Positions 23,306-33,293 of a DNA stretch of 44,339 nucleotides are shown here, piece after piece (positions within the stretch are counted from its first letter, which is position 1; each line of letters starts with the position of its first letter). Origin of the DNA: Spirochaetia bacterium UBA6919 (GTDB lineage Bacteria > Spirochaetota > UBA6919). Where the stretch lies: NCBI GenBank assembly GCA_002450905.1, contig DKAT01000024.1, forward strand, positions 2,103 through 46,441. The letters are read 5' to 3'. Both the position numbers and the translations under genes were made by a program. The notes below the pieces were generated by a model that was given only the letters and a program-made list of their open reading frames with translations, was not told the DNA's origin and ran no database searches.

Positions 23306-24949
23306 ATGGTAAATAAATATCTTGACAAGAGTATATTGAATCAGAAATTATTATATCTTATCCTCCTATTGATCCTGTTTTCTTGTAATAAGAAAATCCA
23401 TAATGTGGAAATATCTTCTGAAAACAATTCTAAATCATCCACAGAAAATCCAACATTACCACAGAAAATATCGAAGCTTGCCCCGGTACCTAAGGTATTA
23501 TGGAAAATATATTCAGGTTATGGAAAGGCACAACTCCTTTTAAAACAAGGGAATATTATTTATTGTTTTCTTGAATCCCGCATAAAGGATCACAAAGAAC
23601 TCTCACTCCTCGCCATCAATATCACTACTGGTAAAATGATTTATCATAAAAAAGATTTCCTCGATTCGTATATACAACCCTTTATCAAAAAGAATATTAT
23701 ATACTATAATAATAATACCTCATTTCAAGGACTGGATATTGCCTCTAAAAGGGCTATAATATCTCTTCCTAATGGAAAATATGTACCCTATAACAGTGTA
23801 AAAAAAGATCAAACCATTGTTTTATTACAGAAGCTCAATAAAAATCCTCAGTTGAGCGAATATACAAATCTTCTTGCACTGAATACCCAGTCTAACAAAA
23901 TACTCTGGGAGATAAGACATCCCAACAAAAAATTATTTGAAACAAAACATAATATCTTTTATTTATCAGACAATTCAACTTTACATGCAATCAATACCCT
24001 GTATGGACAAACTATTCAGATCAATATCCCCATTTTATTCACATCCAAAAAACCATTACATATTATCGATAGCGATGAAGATTTCTTATATGTAAAATAC
24101 GATAAACAATTCTATGCCTTCTCTTCTCACAAAAGAAATATCACATGGCAGATTTCAATATTATCTAATCAATCCACAAGAATTCTTAATAGCGATAAAA
24201 AAAATATCCTTCTAAACAATGGAGACAATACTTATTTAATATCAAAATCATCGGGAAAGATCATCTGGAGTCAAAATACCCCGGGAAATTTCCATAAAAT
24301 AATTGATGAAAAATACTTGATCTATATGACCATTGAAAAACTCTTTGCTATAAACTATTCTACAGGAAAACGCATTGGAGAGATCTCTCATCCCAGCACA
24401 AGAGATTTCCCTGATTATATCCAAACATCCTATTATTATTTTAATACAACTGGAAATGGAAATTATATCATTCGTCGGTTAAATCTTTCAGAGAAACAGA
24501 TAGATCAAATCTCTTATCATGTCATGGATAACGGATACGATCATTATTCCAGGAATTATTTAAACTTATCATCCAAAGACAGCCTATTGTTTCTCGGGAG
24601 CATCAGCAGTTATTTTATGGATCAAAAAAATCACCCCATATCCCTGACGTTTCATGCCTTTGATAAGGATACTGGCAAAGTAAAATGGTCTTATGCTGGA
24701 TTCAAAGGAGATTATATCAGTCAACCCGCATTTATTAATAATTCTATACTGGTATCCAGCAATACAGGACACCTCATCTCATTTGATACGAATACAGGAA
24801 ACAAGGAATGGGAGCTTCAAACTTCTACGAATCTAAATATTTTTATGAAAACATCCTTAATACGCTATTTATTCCACGAAAAATCGAAATTATATTTATA
24901 CTTTGCTGGATCTATCTATGCTCTGGATATTCCGGCTGCAACAAAATGA
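23306..24949 (+). CDS. PQQ-type beta-propeller lipoprotein
   Basis: 547 residues; lipobox LFSC, lipidated C27. The body holds several PQQ/BamB-like blades with the sequence pattern 'xAxDxxTGxxxWxx': LLALNTQSNKILWEI, YLISKSSGKIIWSQ, FHAFDKDTGKVKWSY and LISFDTNTGNKEWEL. Such propellers serve as protein-protein platforms (BamB in outer-membrane assembly) or, with a cofactor, as dehydrogenases; no cofactor-binding Cys pair or Ca site can be shown, so a scaffold is more likely. It is longer than BamB (about 390). Paired with the lipoprotein gene 6 bp upstream. Confidence 0.75.
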   Translation: MVNKYLDKSILNQKLLYLILLLILFSCNKKIHNVEISSENNSKSSTENPTLPQKISKLAPVPKVLWKIYSGYGKAQLLLKQGNIIYCFLESRIKDHKELSLLAINITTGKMIYHKKDFLDSYIQPFIKKNIIYYNNNTSFQGLDIASKRAIISLPNGKYVPYNSVKKDQTIVLLQKLNKNPQLSEYTNLLALNTQSNKILWEIRHPNKKLFETKHNIFYLSDNSTLHAINTLYGQTIQINIPILFTSKKPLHIIDSDEDFLYVKYDKQFYAFSSHKRNITWQISILSNQSTRILNSDKKNILLNNGDNTYLISKSSGKIIWSQNTPGNFHKIIDEKYLIYMTIEKLFAINYSTGKRIGEISHPSTRDFPDYIQTSYYYFNTTGNGNYIIRRLNLSEKQIDQISYHVMDNGYDHYSRNYLNLSSKDSLLFLGSISSYFMDQKNHPISLTFHAFDKDTGKVKWSYAGFKGDYISQPAFINNSILVSSNTGHLISFDTNTGNKEWELQTSTNLNIFMKTSLIRYLFHEKSKLYLYFAGSIYALDIPAATK

Positions 24950-25031
24950 ATATAGGCTGTTTTAAAAATATCGCATACAAGATAATATTTTAGTATATTT
25001 TATGAATCTCACAGGTTATGAGGATCACACA

Positions 25032-25988
25032 ATGGAAAATCCTGTCATCGCAGTCATCATCCCTGCATTCAACGAGGAATTAACAATTCGGGAGACTCTT
25101 ATAAATCTCCATAAAGAATTACCCAACGCATGGTATTACGTCATTGACAATAATTCATCGGATAAGACTTCTGAAATTGCCAATGAAATATTGATTAATC
25201 TCAATTGTAAGGGTGAAGTTCTCTTTGAATCACGTCAGGGAAAGGGATATGCTATTAGAAAAGCTTTTCAGTACGTTGAAGCAGATATCTATATTATGAC
25301 AGATGCTGATAACACCTACGATAGCTCCAATATCCACCAAATGTTAGAACCCATTTTAAAAAAGAAATGCGATCTGGTTGTCGGGGATCGATTATCCAAT
25401 GGGAATTATCATTCTGAAAATAAACGTCCCTTCCACTCCTTTGGAAATAATCTGGTGAGAAATCTTATTAATTTCTTCTTCAAAAGCCGATTAAAAGATA
25501 TCATGAGTGGTTATCGTGTGTTTACCCGTCGTTTTGTTAAGAATTATCCCATCATGACCTCAGGATTTGAAATCGAAACGGAAATGACCCTTCATGCCCT
25601 GGATAAGAGATTTCATATCATAGAACACCCGGTAGGCTATAAAGATCGCATAACGGGAAGTGAATCCAAGTTAAATACCTTTGCTGATGGATATCGCGTA
25701 TTAAAATTAATCTTTGTCCTCTTAAAGGGTTACCGCCCATTATTCTTCTTCGGAATATTCTCATTGATCTTCTCTCTGTTGGGTCTGAGTATGGGAGCAG
25801 TGGTTGTCTATGAATACTTTCTCACAAATTATATCGGTCGTATCCCCCTTGCGATCCTCTCTACAGGACTTATGATTTTCTCATTATTATTTATGACCAT
25901 AGGGATTGTCCTACATTCCATGGTAAACTATCACCGCTTAGCCTATGAACTCCAACTCAATCAATATTCCAACCGCAAAGTGAGGTAA
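25032..25988 (+). CDS. Family-2 glycosyltransferase with C-terminal membrane anchor
   Basis: A 318-residue protein from ATG 25032 (GAGGA about 8 bp upstream; an ATG ten codons earlier is less likely). The GT-A fold appears as VIIPAFNEE, DNNSSDKTSEIA, RQGKGYAIRKAF, the metal-binding TDADNTYD, and SGYRVFTRRFV...SGFEIETEMTLHAL. This matches polyprenyl-phosphate glycosyltransferases (DPM1/GtrB-like) that load a sugar onto undecaprenyl phosphate. Two transmembrane helices follow (about 235-260 and 272-295). Acts at the inner face of the cytoplasmic membrane, donor unknown. Stands alone between two unrelated operons. Confidence 0.88.
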   Translation: MENPVIAVIIPAFNEELTIRETLINLHKELPNAWYYVIDNNSSDKTSEIANEILINLNCKGEVLFESRQGKGYAIRKAFQYVEADIYIMTDADNTYDSSNIHQMLEPILKKKCDLVVGDRLSNGNYHSENKRPFHSFGNNLVRNLINFFFKSRLKDIMSGYRVFTRRFVKNYPIMTSGFEIETEMTLHALDKRFHIIEHPVGYKDRITGSESKLNTFADGYRVLKLIFVLLKGYRPLFFFGIFSLIFSLLGLSMGAVVVYEYFLTNYIGRIPLAILSTGLMIFSLLFMTIGIVLHSMVNYHRLAYELQLNQYSNRKVR

Positions 25989-26071
25989 TACAGGACTCTT
26001 GAAAAAAACATTCGTCAAAGTCGATATAAACTCTTTATAGTATATTCATTTATGTTTAAAGATGAGGGCTT

Positions 26072-27388
26072 ATGAGCATCGCAGAGGATTTATTATTCCA
26101 AAGACAATTAAAAGGACTCCGAATTGCGTATTATTTTAGAATTATTATCAGTACCATTGGAATTTTTTTAATCAGTATTACTTCTCAGGATATTTACAGT
26201 TTTATTATTAACTTAAGCCTCATATCTTGTGAAATAGTAGTTTCAATAATAATCCTTAAAAAATTATCCCATGATTATTATCGTTATATCACTCATTATG
26301 GGGTCATAGGGTGTGTCATGGATATAACCCTCATGATTGGAGTACCTCTTTCATGGTATCTGGTTTTAGGGGGATACGAACAAGTTCCACTCAGTTTTTT
26401 TATTAAAATCAATACCTATCTATTTTTTTTTGTAGATCTAGTGATAACTTCACTTACACTCTATCCCCTCTATCCTGTTATCATCACTGTGGGGCGTGTA
26501 ATTATTGAAGTCATATTTGTCATCCTAGCTTTCCTGGATAAAAGGTCTATTATCACTTGGGAGTACAAGGATGTTTATTTTGGAAAAGGGATTCATCCTG
26601 GAGATATTTTTACAAACCTGATATTCTTTGTTATCATTGGATATACAATGTATAAAATCACACAATATGCCCAAAACACTGTGCGTGAAGCTGTTCAATA
26701 CGAAGAAAAACTCATCCAGCAGGAGAAACTAGCAGTAGTAGGTAGTCTTACAGCCGGTCTAGCTCATGAAGTGAAAAACCAGTTAAATAGTATCAGCTTT
26801 CTAGAACTGATTTCAAGCAGATTTACAGATAATGAACGTTTGTACATGAAATATATTTACGACAGTCGGGATAGAATAAGCAGTCTGGTCGATGAAGTCC
26901 GGGCACTTGCCAAGAACGAGGAAATTAGTTATACCATAAAACCCCATTCCATACAGGATATTATCGAAGAGAGCATCGCCCTTGTTAAAATGGATCCGGA
27001 TGTCAAAAATAAATCCATCCAATACGAAGAAAAAATACCCATAATTGTTTTGGTGGATAAAAATAAAATCATCCAGGTGATGTTAAACCTCTTGAGGAAT
27101 TCAGCTCACGCAATTGATGACAAAAAAATAGTTGGTGAAATCATAATCAAAACAAAGGATCAGGAAAATTATATTGCTGTAAAGATCATTGATAACGGGA
27201 TTGGCATGGATCAAAACCGCCTGAGCAATATCTGGCAACCATTTTACACCACGAAAGGAGAGAAGGGCACTGGGATAGGTCTTGGTATCACAAAACGGAT
27301 TATCGAGGGACATGGCGGGGAAATCCACTGTGAGAGTATATTGAATCACGGCACCACCTTCCATTTCACCCTACCAAAACAAGAATGA
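26072..27388 (+). CDS. Orphan membrane histidine kinase
   Basis: A 438-residue sensor kinase. Residues 20-200 contain about six hydrophobic segments and no large periplasmic domain, suggesting sensing within the membrane. The HisKA-type region has AGLAHEVKNQLNS with phospho-accepting H232, and the ATPase domain has N box LLRNSAHAIDD, G1 DNGIGMD and G2 GTGIGLGITKRIIEGHGG. The HEVKNQLNS H-box is of the group common in NtrB-like and ZraS-like kinases. No response regulator is adjacent; the receiver protein at 5013 is one possible but unproven partner. Confidence 0.9.
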   Translation: MSIAEDLLFQRQLKGLRIAYYFRIIISTIGIFLISITSQDIYSFIINLSLISCEIVVSIIILKKLSHDYYRYITHYGVIGCVMDITLMIGVPLSWYLVLGGYEQVPLSFFIKINTYLFFFVDLVITSLTLYPLYPVIITVGRVIIEVIFVILAFLDKRSIITWEYKDVYFGKGIHPGDIFTNLIFFVIIGYTMYKITQYAQNTVREAVQYEEKLIQQEKLAVVGSLTAGLAHEVKNQLNSISFLELISSRFTDNERLYMKYIYDSRDRISSLVDEVRALAKNEEISYTIKPHSIQDIIEESIALVKMDPDVKNKSIQYEEKIPIIVLVDKNKIIQVMLNLLRNSAHAIDDKKIVGEIIIKTKDQENYIAVKIIDNGIGMDQNRLSNIWQPFYTTKGEKGTGIGLGITKRIIEGHGGEIHCESILNHGTTFHFTLPKQE

Positions 27389-27421
27389 TTTACAATTAAT
27401 ATTCTATAGAAAAAGGCTATT

Positions 27422-27838
27422 TCATGGAATGCGGGTATTGTGATTAAATTTCTTCACCCCAAGAAACAATAAAACAAGTCGTCTCATGCCCTTAATCAGA
27501 GGATAGAGGATAATCATCCCGTAACGATTGGACAGGATGGCATCCAGGATCTTATCTTTCAGGCGGATTTTATGACTTAATTTACCAATCTTGTTCACAG
27601 CCTTACGACCCACGAATAACTGATTATTGTAAGAGAGTATCATCCCGGTATTAATATCATATCCCATTTGATAGAATTCCTTCATCTTCTCAGGATATTG
27701 CCGGGCATCAAGGATTTGGAAGCTATAATTGTTCTTAAGATACAAATACTCAGAATAATTCTGACAAAATGGGCACTCTCCATCGTAATAGACTATAATT
27801 TCATCTTTGAATGATGTATCTTCTGAATTGGTTTCCAT
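27422..27838 (-). CDS. DCC-family thiol-disulfide oxidoreductase-like protein (DUF393)
   Basis: 138 residues. The N-terminal motif VYYDGECPFCQNY contains the family's D-G-x-C-P-x-C redox site (C22, C25) in a thioredoxin-like fold; QILDARQYPEKMKEF and IRLKDKILDAI.. follow the usual DUF393 pattern, and an amphipathic/hydrophobic segment lies near the end (MIILYPLIKGMRRLVLLFLG). Substrate unknown. Converges on the histidine kinase gene with a 33-bp gap. Confidence 0.8.
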   Translation of the reverse strand: METNSEDTSFKDEIIVYYDGECPFCQNYSEYLYLKNNYSFQILDARQYPEKMKEFYQMGYDINTGMILSYNNQLFVGRKAVNKIGKLSHKIRLKDKILDAILSNRYGMIILYPLIKGMRRLVLLFLGVKKFNHNTRIP

Positions 27839-28317
27839 AATAAAACATACCTATAATTTTCTAAATTTAATAAGATTTCTTAAAATATAACCCTAAATAT
27901 TTAACTAATCTTCACCCGATGAATAAATTTGAAAAAGAATTTCCCGAGGCAATAAACAATGGTCAGAAGTCCTTGAAGATAGGAGTTTAGAATATTTATC
28001 GTGTCATCTATCTTGTCCACTTATCGATATGTCAATTAGAACTCACAACCCCTATTCTCAATTGTCAAATATTATAATCTCATATCATTAAATATCATAT
28101 CCTTATTCTATATTTTAAAAGATATTTTATCAAAGAATGGATATTTTACTTGACATCATTTGTAAAAATAATATTATTATAGTCATTATTATTGATATGA
28201 TAAAATGGATTAAGATTTAAATTATGTTAATGTCACCTTGAGTTATTCCTAGGGAGAAGCCGATGATATGACTCTTATTGACATTCTAAAAATACTCTTC
28301 ACAGACAAGGAGCTAGC
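27839..28317. other. Divergent AT-rich spacer upstream of cfpA
   Basis: 479 bp with one clear promoter (28150-28177). A 23-codon open frame at 27918 has no ribosome site and is not called. Nothing else recognised. Confidence 0.5.
28150..28177 (+). promoter_or_regulatory. Sigma-70 type promoter of cfpA
   Basis: A perfect -35 TTGACA (28150-28155), a 16-bp spacer and TATTAT (28172-28177). The predicted leader is about 135 bases, ending in AAGGAG just before the ATG at 28318. A strong promoter suits an abundant structural protein. Confidence 0.6.
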
Positions 28318-30159
28318 ATGGCTAATGATGAATTCTTACGAGGACCAAATATCTTCCACCCTGAGAAACCCAGTGCAGTTGGCTCAAGAAATAGTCTATT
28401 GCAGGAAGGACGGGATAAATTTTCTGAAGCCCGTTTGATAATAGATGAAGAGATTGACAAAATAATTAATAGCTCTCTCACCAAGCTCCCACCAGAAGTT
28501 CTAGAAAAAAAAGAAGTCATGGCAAGTATTAAAGATAAGTTATATAATTATGTGAATATCACTTATCAAAATATGTTCAACCGCTATATCAACACCGTTG
28601 AAGATGAGATGCTCAAGAAGACAAGAGATTTCATTGACAAGGAAGAATATCGCAATCTGGCACGGTATACCCCACGGGAAATTACTGATATCCTTGATAA
28701 ACTGGGTGGAATTGATAAGTTCAACACCAGTGAGATGGAGAAATCAGTTGTTAATATGTATGGGCACCTTCAGGGGCATATTCAAAGAGGGGTTACAGAA
28801 CTTGAAAATGAAACCAATGCTCTCCTCCGTCAAAGAACTTATGTTGGTGCAGCTGTTCGCGGTGAGAATGCTTATTCAATTGTTAAATGTTCTTTTAAAG
28901 ATGATCCACAAAGACCAGAAAGTGTGTATAATGTAAAATTATCAATTAATGTCCTTGAAAGCGAGTTGATCAGCCCTATATTCCATTTCCAGGGGACTTA
29001 TGATTATATTATTAAGGACGTTATCTCTAAGCATATAGAAAACCGGATTGAAAATGAAATCAATGCCATTCAGGACGAGTTAATTGAAAGCGGTGATATG
29101 GAATTATCCACTCAGGAAGTCATTTTCAAGAAAATAAGTATGGTGACTGAATACACCGATGATGAGAACGAAAATGAGTCGTCTCTTCGTTATAATTATA
29201 TAAATAAAAGGATATTGGATAAATTATCTGGGCTTAGATCTGATATATCTTCCGATGAATTCGATTCTCTCAATATTCGTGAAAACATTAAAAAGATTTT
29301 GGATTCTGAGAATGTTAAGAATCGTGGCTTCAATACCGCTGTCAACACACTGACTTCTATTTTAGATAGCAGTAAAATGGGCTATCAGTACATCGAGAAT
29401 CTTAAGAACGCCAGATCCCTTACTATCAGAGAATATGAAAACACCAGTAGTAAAAGACTCCCTGATGAGCGTTATTCTATCCAGTTGACTTTCTATGATC
29501 AGGAACAACTTGTATTGTTGAGAGAGGCTTACGATAAACAAGCCAGTGAATTGCAAAATGAGATTGTTAAACTATCTGATGTTGTACAAACTCTCTATGA
29601 GACTAAAAAAAGCTTTCGCTCTGTTAATGATTTTGAAGATCTTTTTCAGCGTGTAAAACGACACATCCTAGATATAAAAAGACGTGAAAATCCTGATTTT
29701 GAAGAGGATGAGAAAATCAAAGAATGGAATGAGACTTATTTTGTAAAACCAGAAGAGAGTGAAATCGAATCTCAAAACAGAACTTATGAATATGATTTCC
29801 AATATGAAAAAAATTTATTAAAGGAAATTAGCAATAAAATCCAGTCTATGTATGGACATCAAAATCCAGTTGAGCGGATTGTCCTTGCTAAACGTCTTGA
29901 ACGATTAGAACAGGTATTCAATCAATTTTTCTATGAGATAAATCCACATCATATTCTACCTGGATTATTGTTAGATATTGATATTGTGAGTATAAAGAAA
30001 TTACAATCGACTCTCTATGGAATGGCTGGTGTACTTAATGAATTCTTACACAGTATTTCTAAAGGATTTCACGACACAGCCTTTGCTTCTTTTGAGCGTA
30101 GAAGGGCTACTATCCGAGAAGATATTGAAAGATCTTTTTCTCAGGCAAGAGGACGATAA
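28318..30159 (+). CDS. cfpA: Cytoplasmic filament protein CfpA
   Basis: 613 residues, soluble, predominantly helical with heptad-rich stretches and no signal peptide. Segments such as LARYTPREITDILDKLGGIDKFNTSEMEKSVVN, YGHLQGHIQRGVTELENET, RGFNTAVNTLTSILD and NPHHILPGLLLDIDIVSIKK agree with my memory of treponemal CfpA, the 79-kDa protein (about 680 residues) that forms the ribbon of cytoplasmic filaments under the flagella in spirochaetes. This copy is shorter, mostly in the N-terminal and linker parts. AAGGAG precedes the start. It is the strongest taxonomic marker in the window. The call relies on recalled sequence, so a database check is worthwhile. Confidence 0.8.
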   Translation: MANDEFLRGPNIFHPEKPSAVGSRNSLLQEGRDKFSEARLIIDEEIDKIINSSLTKLPPEVLEKKEVMASIKDKLYNYVNITYQNMFNRYINTVEDEMLKKTRDFIDKEEYRNLARYTPREITDILDKLGGIDKFNTSEMEKSVVNMYGHLQGHIQRGVTELENETNALLRQRTYVGAAVRGENAYSIVKCSFKDDPQRPESVYNVKLSINVLESELISPIFHFQGTYDYIIKDVISKHIENRIENEINAIQDELIESGDMELSTQEVIFKKISMVTEYTDDENENESSLRYNYINKRILDKLSGLRSDISSDEFDSLNIRENIKKILDSENVKNRGFNTAVNTLTSILDSSKMGYQYIENLKNARSLTIREYENTSSKRLPDERYSIQLTFYDQEQLVLLREAYDKQASELQNEIVKLSDVVQTLYETKKSFRSVNDFEDLFQRVKRHILDIKRRENPDFEEDEKIKEWNETYFVKPEESEIESQNRTYEYDFQYEKNLLKEISNKIQSMYGHQNPVERIVLAKRLERLEQVFNQFFYEINPHHILPGLLLDIDIVSIKKLQSTLYGMAGVLNEFLHSISKGFHDTAFASFERRRATIREDIERSFSQARGR

Positions 30160-30206
30160 AATAACTCCGACTAAAAAGTCTTGATTAGGAATAATACGTC
30201 CCTGTT

Positions 30207-30239
30207 TTTTTCCCATGCTTCTCCCATCTTTCTCCCATG
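30207..30239 (-). repeat. Triple 11-nt repeat element, copy C
   Basis: Read on the minus strand: CATGGGAGAAA, GATGGGAGAAG, CATGGGAAAAA. It lies between cfpA and the HAD gene, 48 bp after the cfpA stop, in the orientation opposite to both genes. Confidence 0.85.
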
Positions 30240-30325
30240 AATGGACTGGTTGGTGACAAGTTATCATTTCTTAACAAACTTGTAATAAAATCAATTATTT
30301 TTATGACTACCTGAAAAGTTATTTA

Positions 30326-31087
30326 ATGAGGTATTCTTTGATAAAATCCCGAAAATGGCTGTTCTTTGATGTAGGAAATGTTATTTTAAATGATGATCCC
30401 GGTGTTGCTTTTGTATACAAAAAAATTCATGATGCAATTCTAAAAATGGGCTATGACTTGTCCTTTGATGAATTCCTCGAAGAAAGAGGACGACTATTCA
30501 GAGAACGAAAAAGTACTCTCCCCAGATCTCTTGCCCTAAAATATATGTCAGAACAAGAAGCGGATGATTTACGTGAATCATACAATAAAGAAGGTTTCCC
30601 CAGATGGAAGGAATTAAATCCACTCATCCCTGGAGCTAAAGATTTGGTTCAAATGTGTGCTGAGAAGTATAATTTGGGTATCATTGCTAATCAGCCGAAG
30701 GAATGCCAGGACGTACTTGAAGAACATGATTTATTAAAGCATTTCAAGGTTCTTGGATTTTCTGATGCTGTTGGAATGAAGAAACCAGATATTAATTTCT
30801 TTCAATGGGCTTTAAATATAGCGAATACATCAGCTGAAGATTCGATCATGCTTGGGGACCGCGTAGATAATGATATATCCCCTGCAAAATCCCTTGGATT
30901 CCTTACTATTCACTTAAAATTGAATGTATATGATAAGGTACAAGATCTTCCAATAAATGATACACTAAAATCTTATTTGCCACACGTCCATAAGCACAAC
31001 ATCTCTATGCGGGAACCTATTAATGACAATGAAACCCCTCACTATGCCGCAGATAATTTTGACCAGATCAGGAAAATCCTTCTTTAA
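30326..31087 (+). CDS. HAD-superfamily hydrolase
   Basis: A 253-residue HAD subfamily IA-like phosphatase. Motif I is WLFFDVGNVI: nucleophile D15 with Gly in place of the second Asp, as in the DxGN variants such as YihX. Motif II is LGIIANQ with Asn rather than Ser/Thr; motif III is K in MKKPDINFF; motif IV is MLGDRVDNDISPAKSLG. The cap region (about 35-105) is helical. The two substitutions leave activity open. The last ~50 residues extend past the usual fold. Substrate unknown; no operon partner is certain, the next gene being 98 bp away. Confidence 0.82.
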   Translation: MRYSLIKSRKWLFFDVGNVILNDDPGVAFVYKKIHDAILKMGYDLSFDEFLEERGRLFRERKSTLPRSLALKYMSEQEADDLRESYNKEGFPRWKELNPLIPGAKDLVQMCAEKYNLGIIANQPKECQDVLEEHDLLKHFKVLGFSDAVGMKKPDINFFQWALNIANTSAEDSIMLGDRVDNDISPAKSLGFLTIHLKLNVYDKVQDLPINDTLKSYLPHVHKHNISMREPINDNETPHYAADNFDQIRKILL

Positions 31088-31185
31088 GCTAGTCTTAAGC
31101 CTTATGGGATCATTTAAATGAAATTCTCAATATGAAATTACAAAGAATTGTGTACAAATGAAATCATTTTTAATATATTTTCGTC

Positions 31186-31947
31186 ATGTTTCTGAATGAG
31201 TACAAAATAATTAAGAATGAACACCTGAAAAACCGTTTCTATAGGATGATTATCCAGTCTCATGAAATTGCAAGTCAGGCGGAACCAGGTCAATTTATTC
31301 ATATCCAGGTTGAAAATACTATCCACCCAATCTTACGAAGACCATTTAGTATCTACCGAACGGAGAGTACTCTGATCGAAATCCTCTATGAAGTCATTGG
31401 AGAAGGAACACAAATTCTTGCCCAGAAGCAGCGAGGAATGTATATTAATACCCTTGGTCCCCTTGGAAACTCATTTTCTTATAAACAACCCATAAAAAAA
31501 GCCCTATTAATTGGCGGAGGAATTGGTAATGCCCCATTATTATTTCTTGGAGAAAGGTTATTAGCAAAGGGTATACCCGTAGATGTTATTCTGGGGTATC
31601 GATCTAAAAATGATGTCGTTGCAGACGATGATTTTATTATCTATGGAATGAAACCTATAATCACCACAGACGATGGAACTTGTGGTATGAAGGGCAATGT
31701 AATCGCCCCGTTGAAAGATATATTAACGAGTGACCACACTATATTCGCTTGTGGACCTATTCCTATGTTGAAAGCAGTGAATGATTATTCTATAAGTACT
31801 GGGAATCCATGTGAAGTCTCTATTCATAACCATATGGGCTGTGGTTTTGGGGTTTGTCTTGGATGTGTATTCCCTTCCCAAAAGGGCTATGTCAGAGTAT
31901 GCAAAGAAGGTCCAATATTTAATGGAAAGGAATTAGTCTTTGGATAA
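31186..31947 (+). CDS. pyrK: PyrK-type dihydroorotate dehydrogenase electron-transfer subunit
   Basis: A 253-residue flavin/[2Fe-2S] reductase. The FAD site is RRPFSIYR, the nucleotide site is LIGGGIGNAPLLFLGERL, and the C-terminal cluster ligands are CGFGVCLGC with a fourth Cys in RVCKEGPIF, the PyrK pattern. With PyrD(B) it passes electrons from dihydroorotate oxidation to NAD. No pyrD lies next to it here; instead the alanine racemase start overlaps its stop by one base. Related subunits of other oxidoreductases share this fold, so pyrK is likely but not certain. Confidence 0.85.
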   Translation: MFLNEYKIIKNEHLKNRFYRMIIQSHEIASQAEPGQFIHIQVENTIHPILRRPFSIYRTESTLIEILYEVIGEGTQILAQKQRGMYINTLGPLGNSFSYKQPIKKALLIGGGIGNAPLLFLGERLLAKGIPVDVILGYRSKNDVVADDDFIIYGMKPIITTDDGTCGMKGNVIAPLKDILTSDHTIFACGPIPMLKAVNDYSISTGNPCEVSIHNHMGCGFGVCLGCVFPSQKGYVRVCKEGPIFNGKELVFG

Positions 31948-33050
31948 TGCTTATGCGTTCCACCCAGCTTATTGTTAATATCAAATCTATCCTATCCAAT
32001 ATAACTAAGATTAAATCTATTGTTAATAACAAACAAATCATTGCTGTAGTGAAAGCTGACGGATATGGTCTTGGTTCTATCCCTATAACAAAAGCTCTTA
32101 TGGATCATGGAACTTCTATATTTACTATAGCCCTATTACAGGAAGCGGTTGCACTCCGTGAAAATAATATCAATACGAAACTCCTCATGCTCTCCCCATT
32201 TTATGAGGAGGAAATTCCTGAAATCATCAGACATTCCATTACACCTTCTCTTATTGATCTTCCAAGGGCAAAGGCTCTCAACGACTATGGTTATAAATCA
32301 AATCTTCAAATTCCTGTTCATATCAAGATTGATACCGGTATGGGACGTCTTGGAATTCCTATTCATGAGGCATTCCAGTTTATACAACAGGTGTATGACC
32401 TTAATAACCTTAAAATAGAGGGGATCTATAGCCATTTTCCCAGTGCTGATATACCAGACAGAGAATTCACCAACCACCAGATAAAATTATTTTCCCAATT
32501 AATCCGTCAATATAAAGAATTCTCCAGCCAATCACCGATATGTCATCTGGCTAATTCCAGCGGGATTGTCAACTTTCCTGATAGCCATTTCGATGCGGTA
32601 CGCCCAGGATTAATGCTATACGGATGCTATCCGTCCCAGTACACCCAGTCTCAAATTAAACTTGATAAGGTAGTTACACTGAAAACGAAGATTGCATCAT
32701 TAAAATCATTGCCGAAAGATCATGGAGTTAGCTATGGAAGGACATTTATCACCAAAAGTAATTCAAAGATAGCTGTACTACCAGTAGGATATGCGGATGG
32801 ATACTCTACTTTATTATCCAGTAAGGGGGAAGTGATGATTCATAATACAAAAGTACCTATAGTCGGGAGAGTATGTATGGACTATACCATGATTGATGTC
32901 TCTAACATTGATAATGTTCAGGTAGGAGATGATGTAATCCTCATTGGACAGGGTATTACAGAAGAGGAAATCGCAAAAAAAACAGGTCTCATCCCCTATG
33001 AAATCCTCACAAACATCAGCAAACGTGTTCCAAGAGTATATGTCCATTAA
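31947..33050 (+). CDS. alr: Alanine racemase
   Basis: A 367-residue PLP enzyme making D-alanine for peptidoglycan. The PLP lysine is K36 in VVKADGYGLG; the second catalytic residue is the Tyr of GVSYGRTF; VGRVCMDYTMIDVS and the PVGYADGYS segment are diagnostic. Length is standard. Its ATG overlaps the pyrK stop (TAATG), so translation is coupled; a second ATG two codons later is also possible. An unusual operon partner for pyrK. Confidence 0.95.
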   Translation: MLMRSTQLIVNIKSILSNITKIKSIVNNKQIIAVVKADGYGLGSIPITKALMDHGTSIFTIALLQEAVALRENNINTKLLMLSPFYEEEIPEIIRHSITPSLIDLPRAKALNDYGYKSNLQIPVHIKIDTGMGRLGIPIHEAFQFIQQVYDLNNLKIEGIYSHFPSADIPDREFTNHQIKLFSQLIRQYKEFSSQSPICHLANSSGIVNFPDSHFDAVRPGLMLYGCYPSQYTQSQIKLDKVVTLKTKIASLKSLPKDHGVSYGRTFITKSNSKIAVLPVGYADGYSTLLSSKGEVMIHNTKVPIVGRVCMDYTMIDVSNIDNVQVGDDVILIGQGITEEEIAKKTGLIPYEILTNISKRVPRVYVH

Positions 33051-33293
33051 CCACTCTTCTAATTTCCTTTCCACAGTTCAACAAATATAGAATAATCTGA
33101 TTTTCACCTCAAAATCCCTATGAAATTCATCTTCTAAAAATTAATATACAGAGAATTATCAAACAGTTATCATTAAAATGATTAATAAATCAAAGAAATA
33201 CTCCGATGATTACGTTACATTATAATAATGCTTATTAAAAGTGATTATATCATATTTATTACATAAATTACATTATGACTTCTGGAGAACAAC

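Noticed and set aside
27918..27989. 23-codon ORF MNKFEKEFPEAINNGQ...
   Set aside because: Protein-like composition but too short, no ribosome site and no flanking continuation in frame; could be a relic but cannot be supported.
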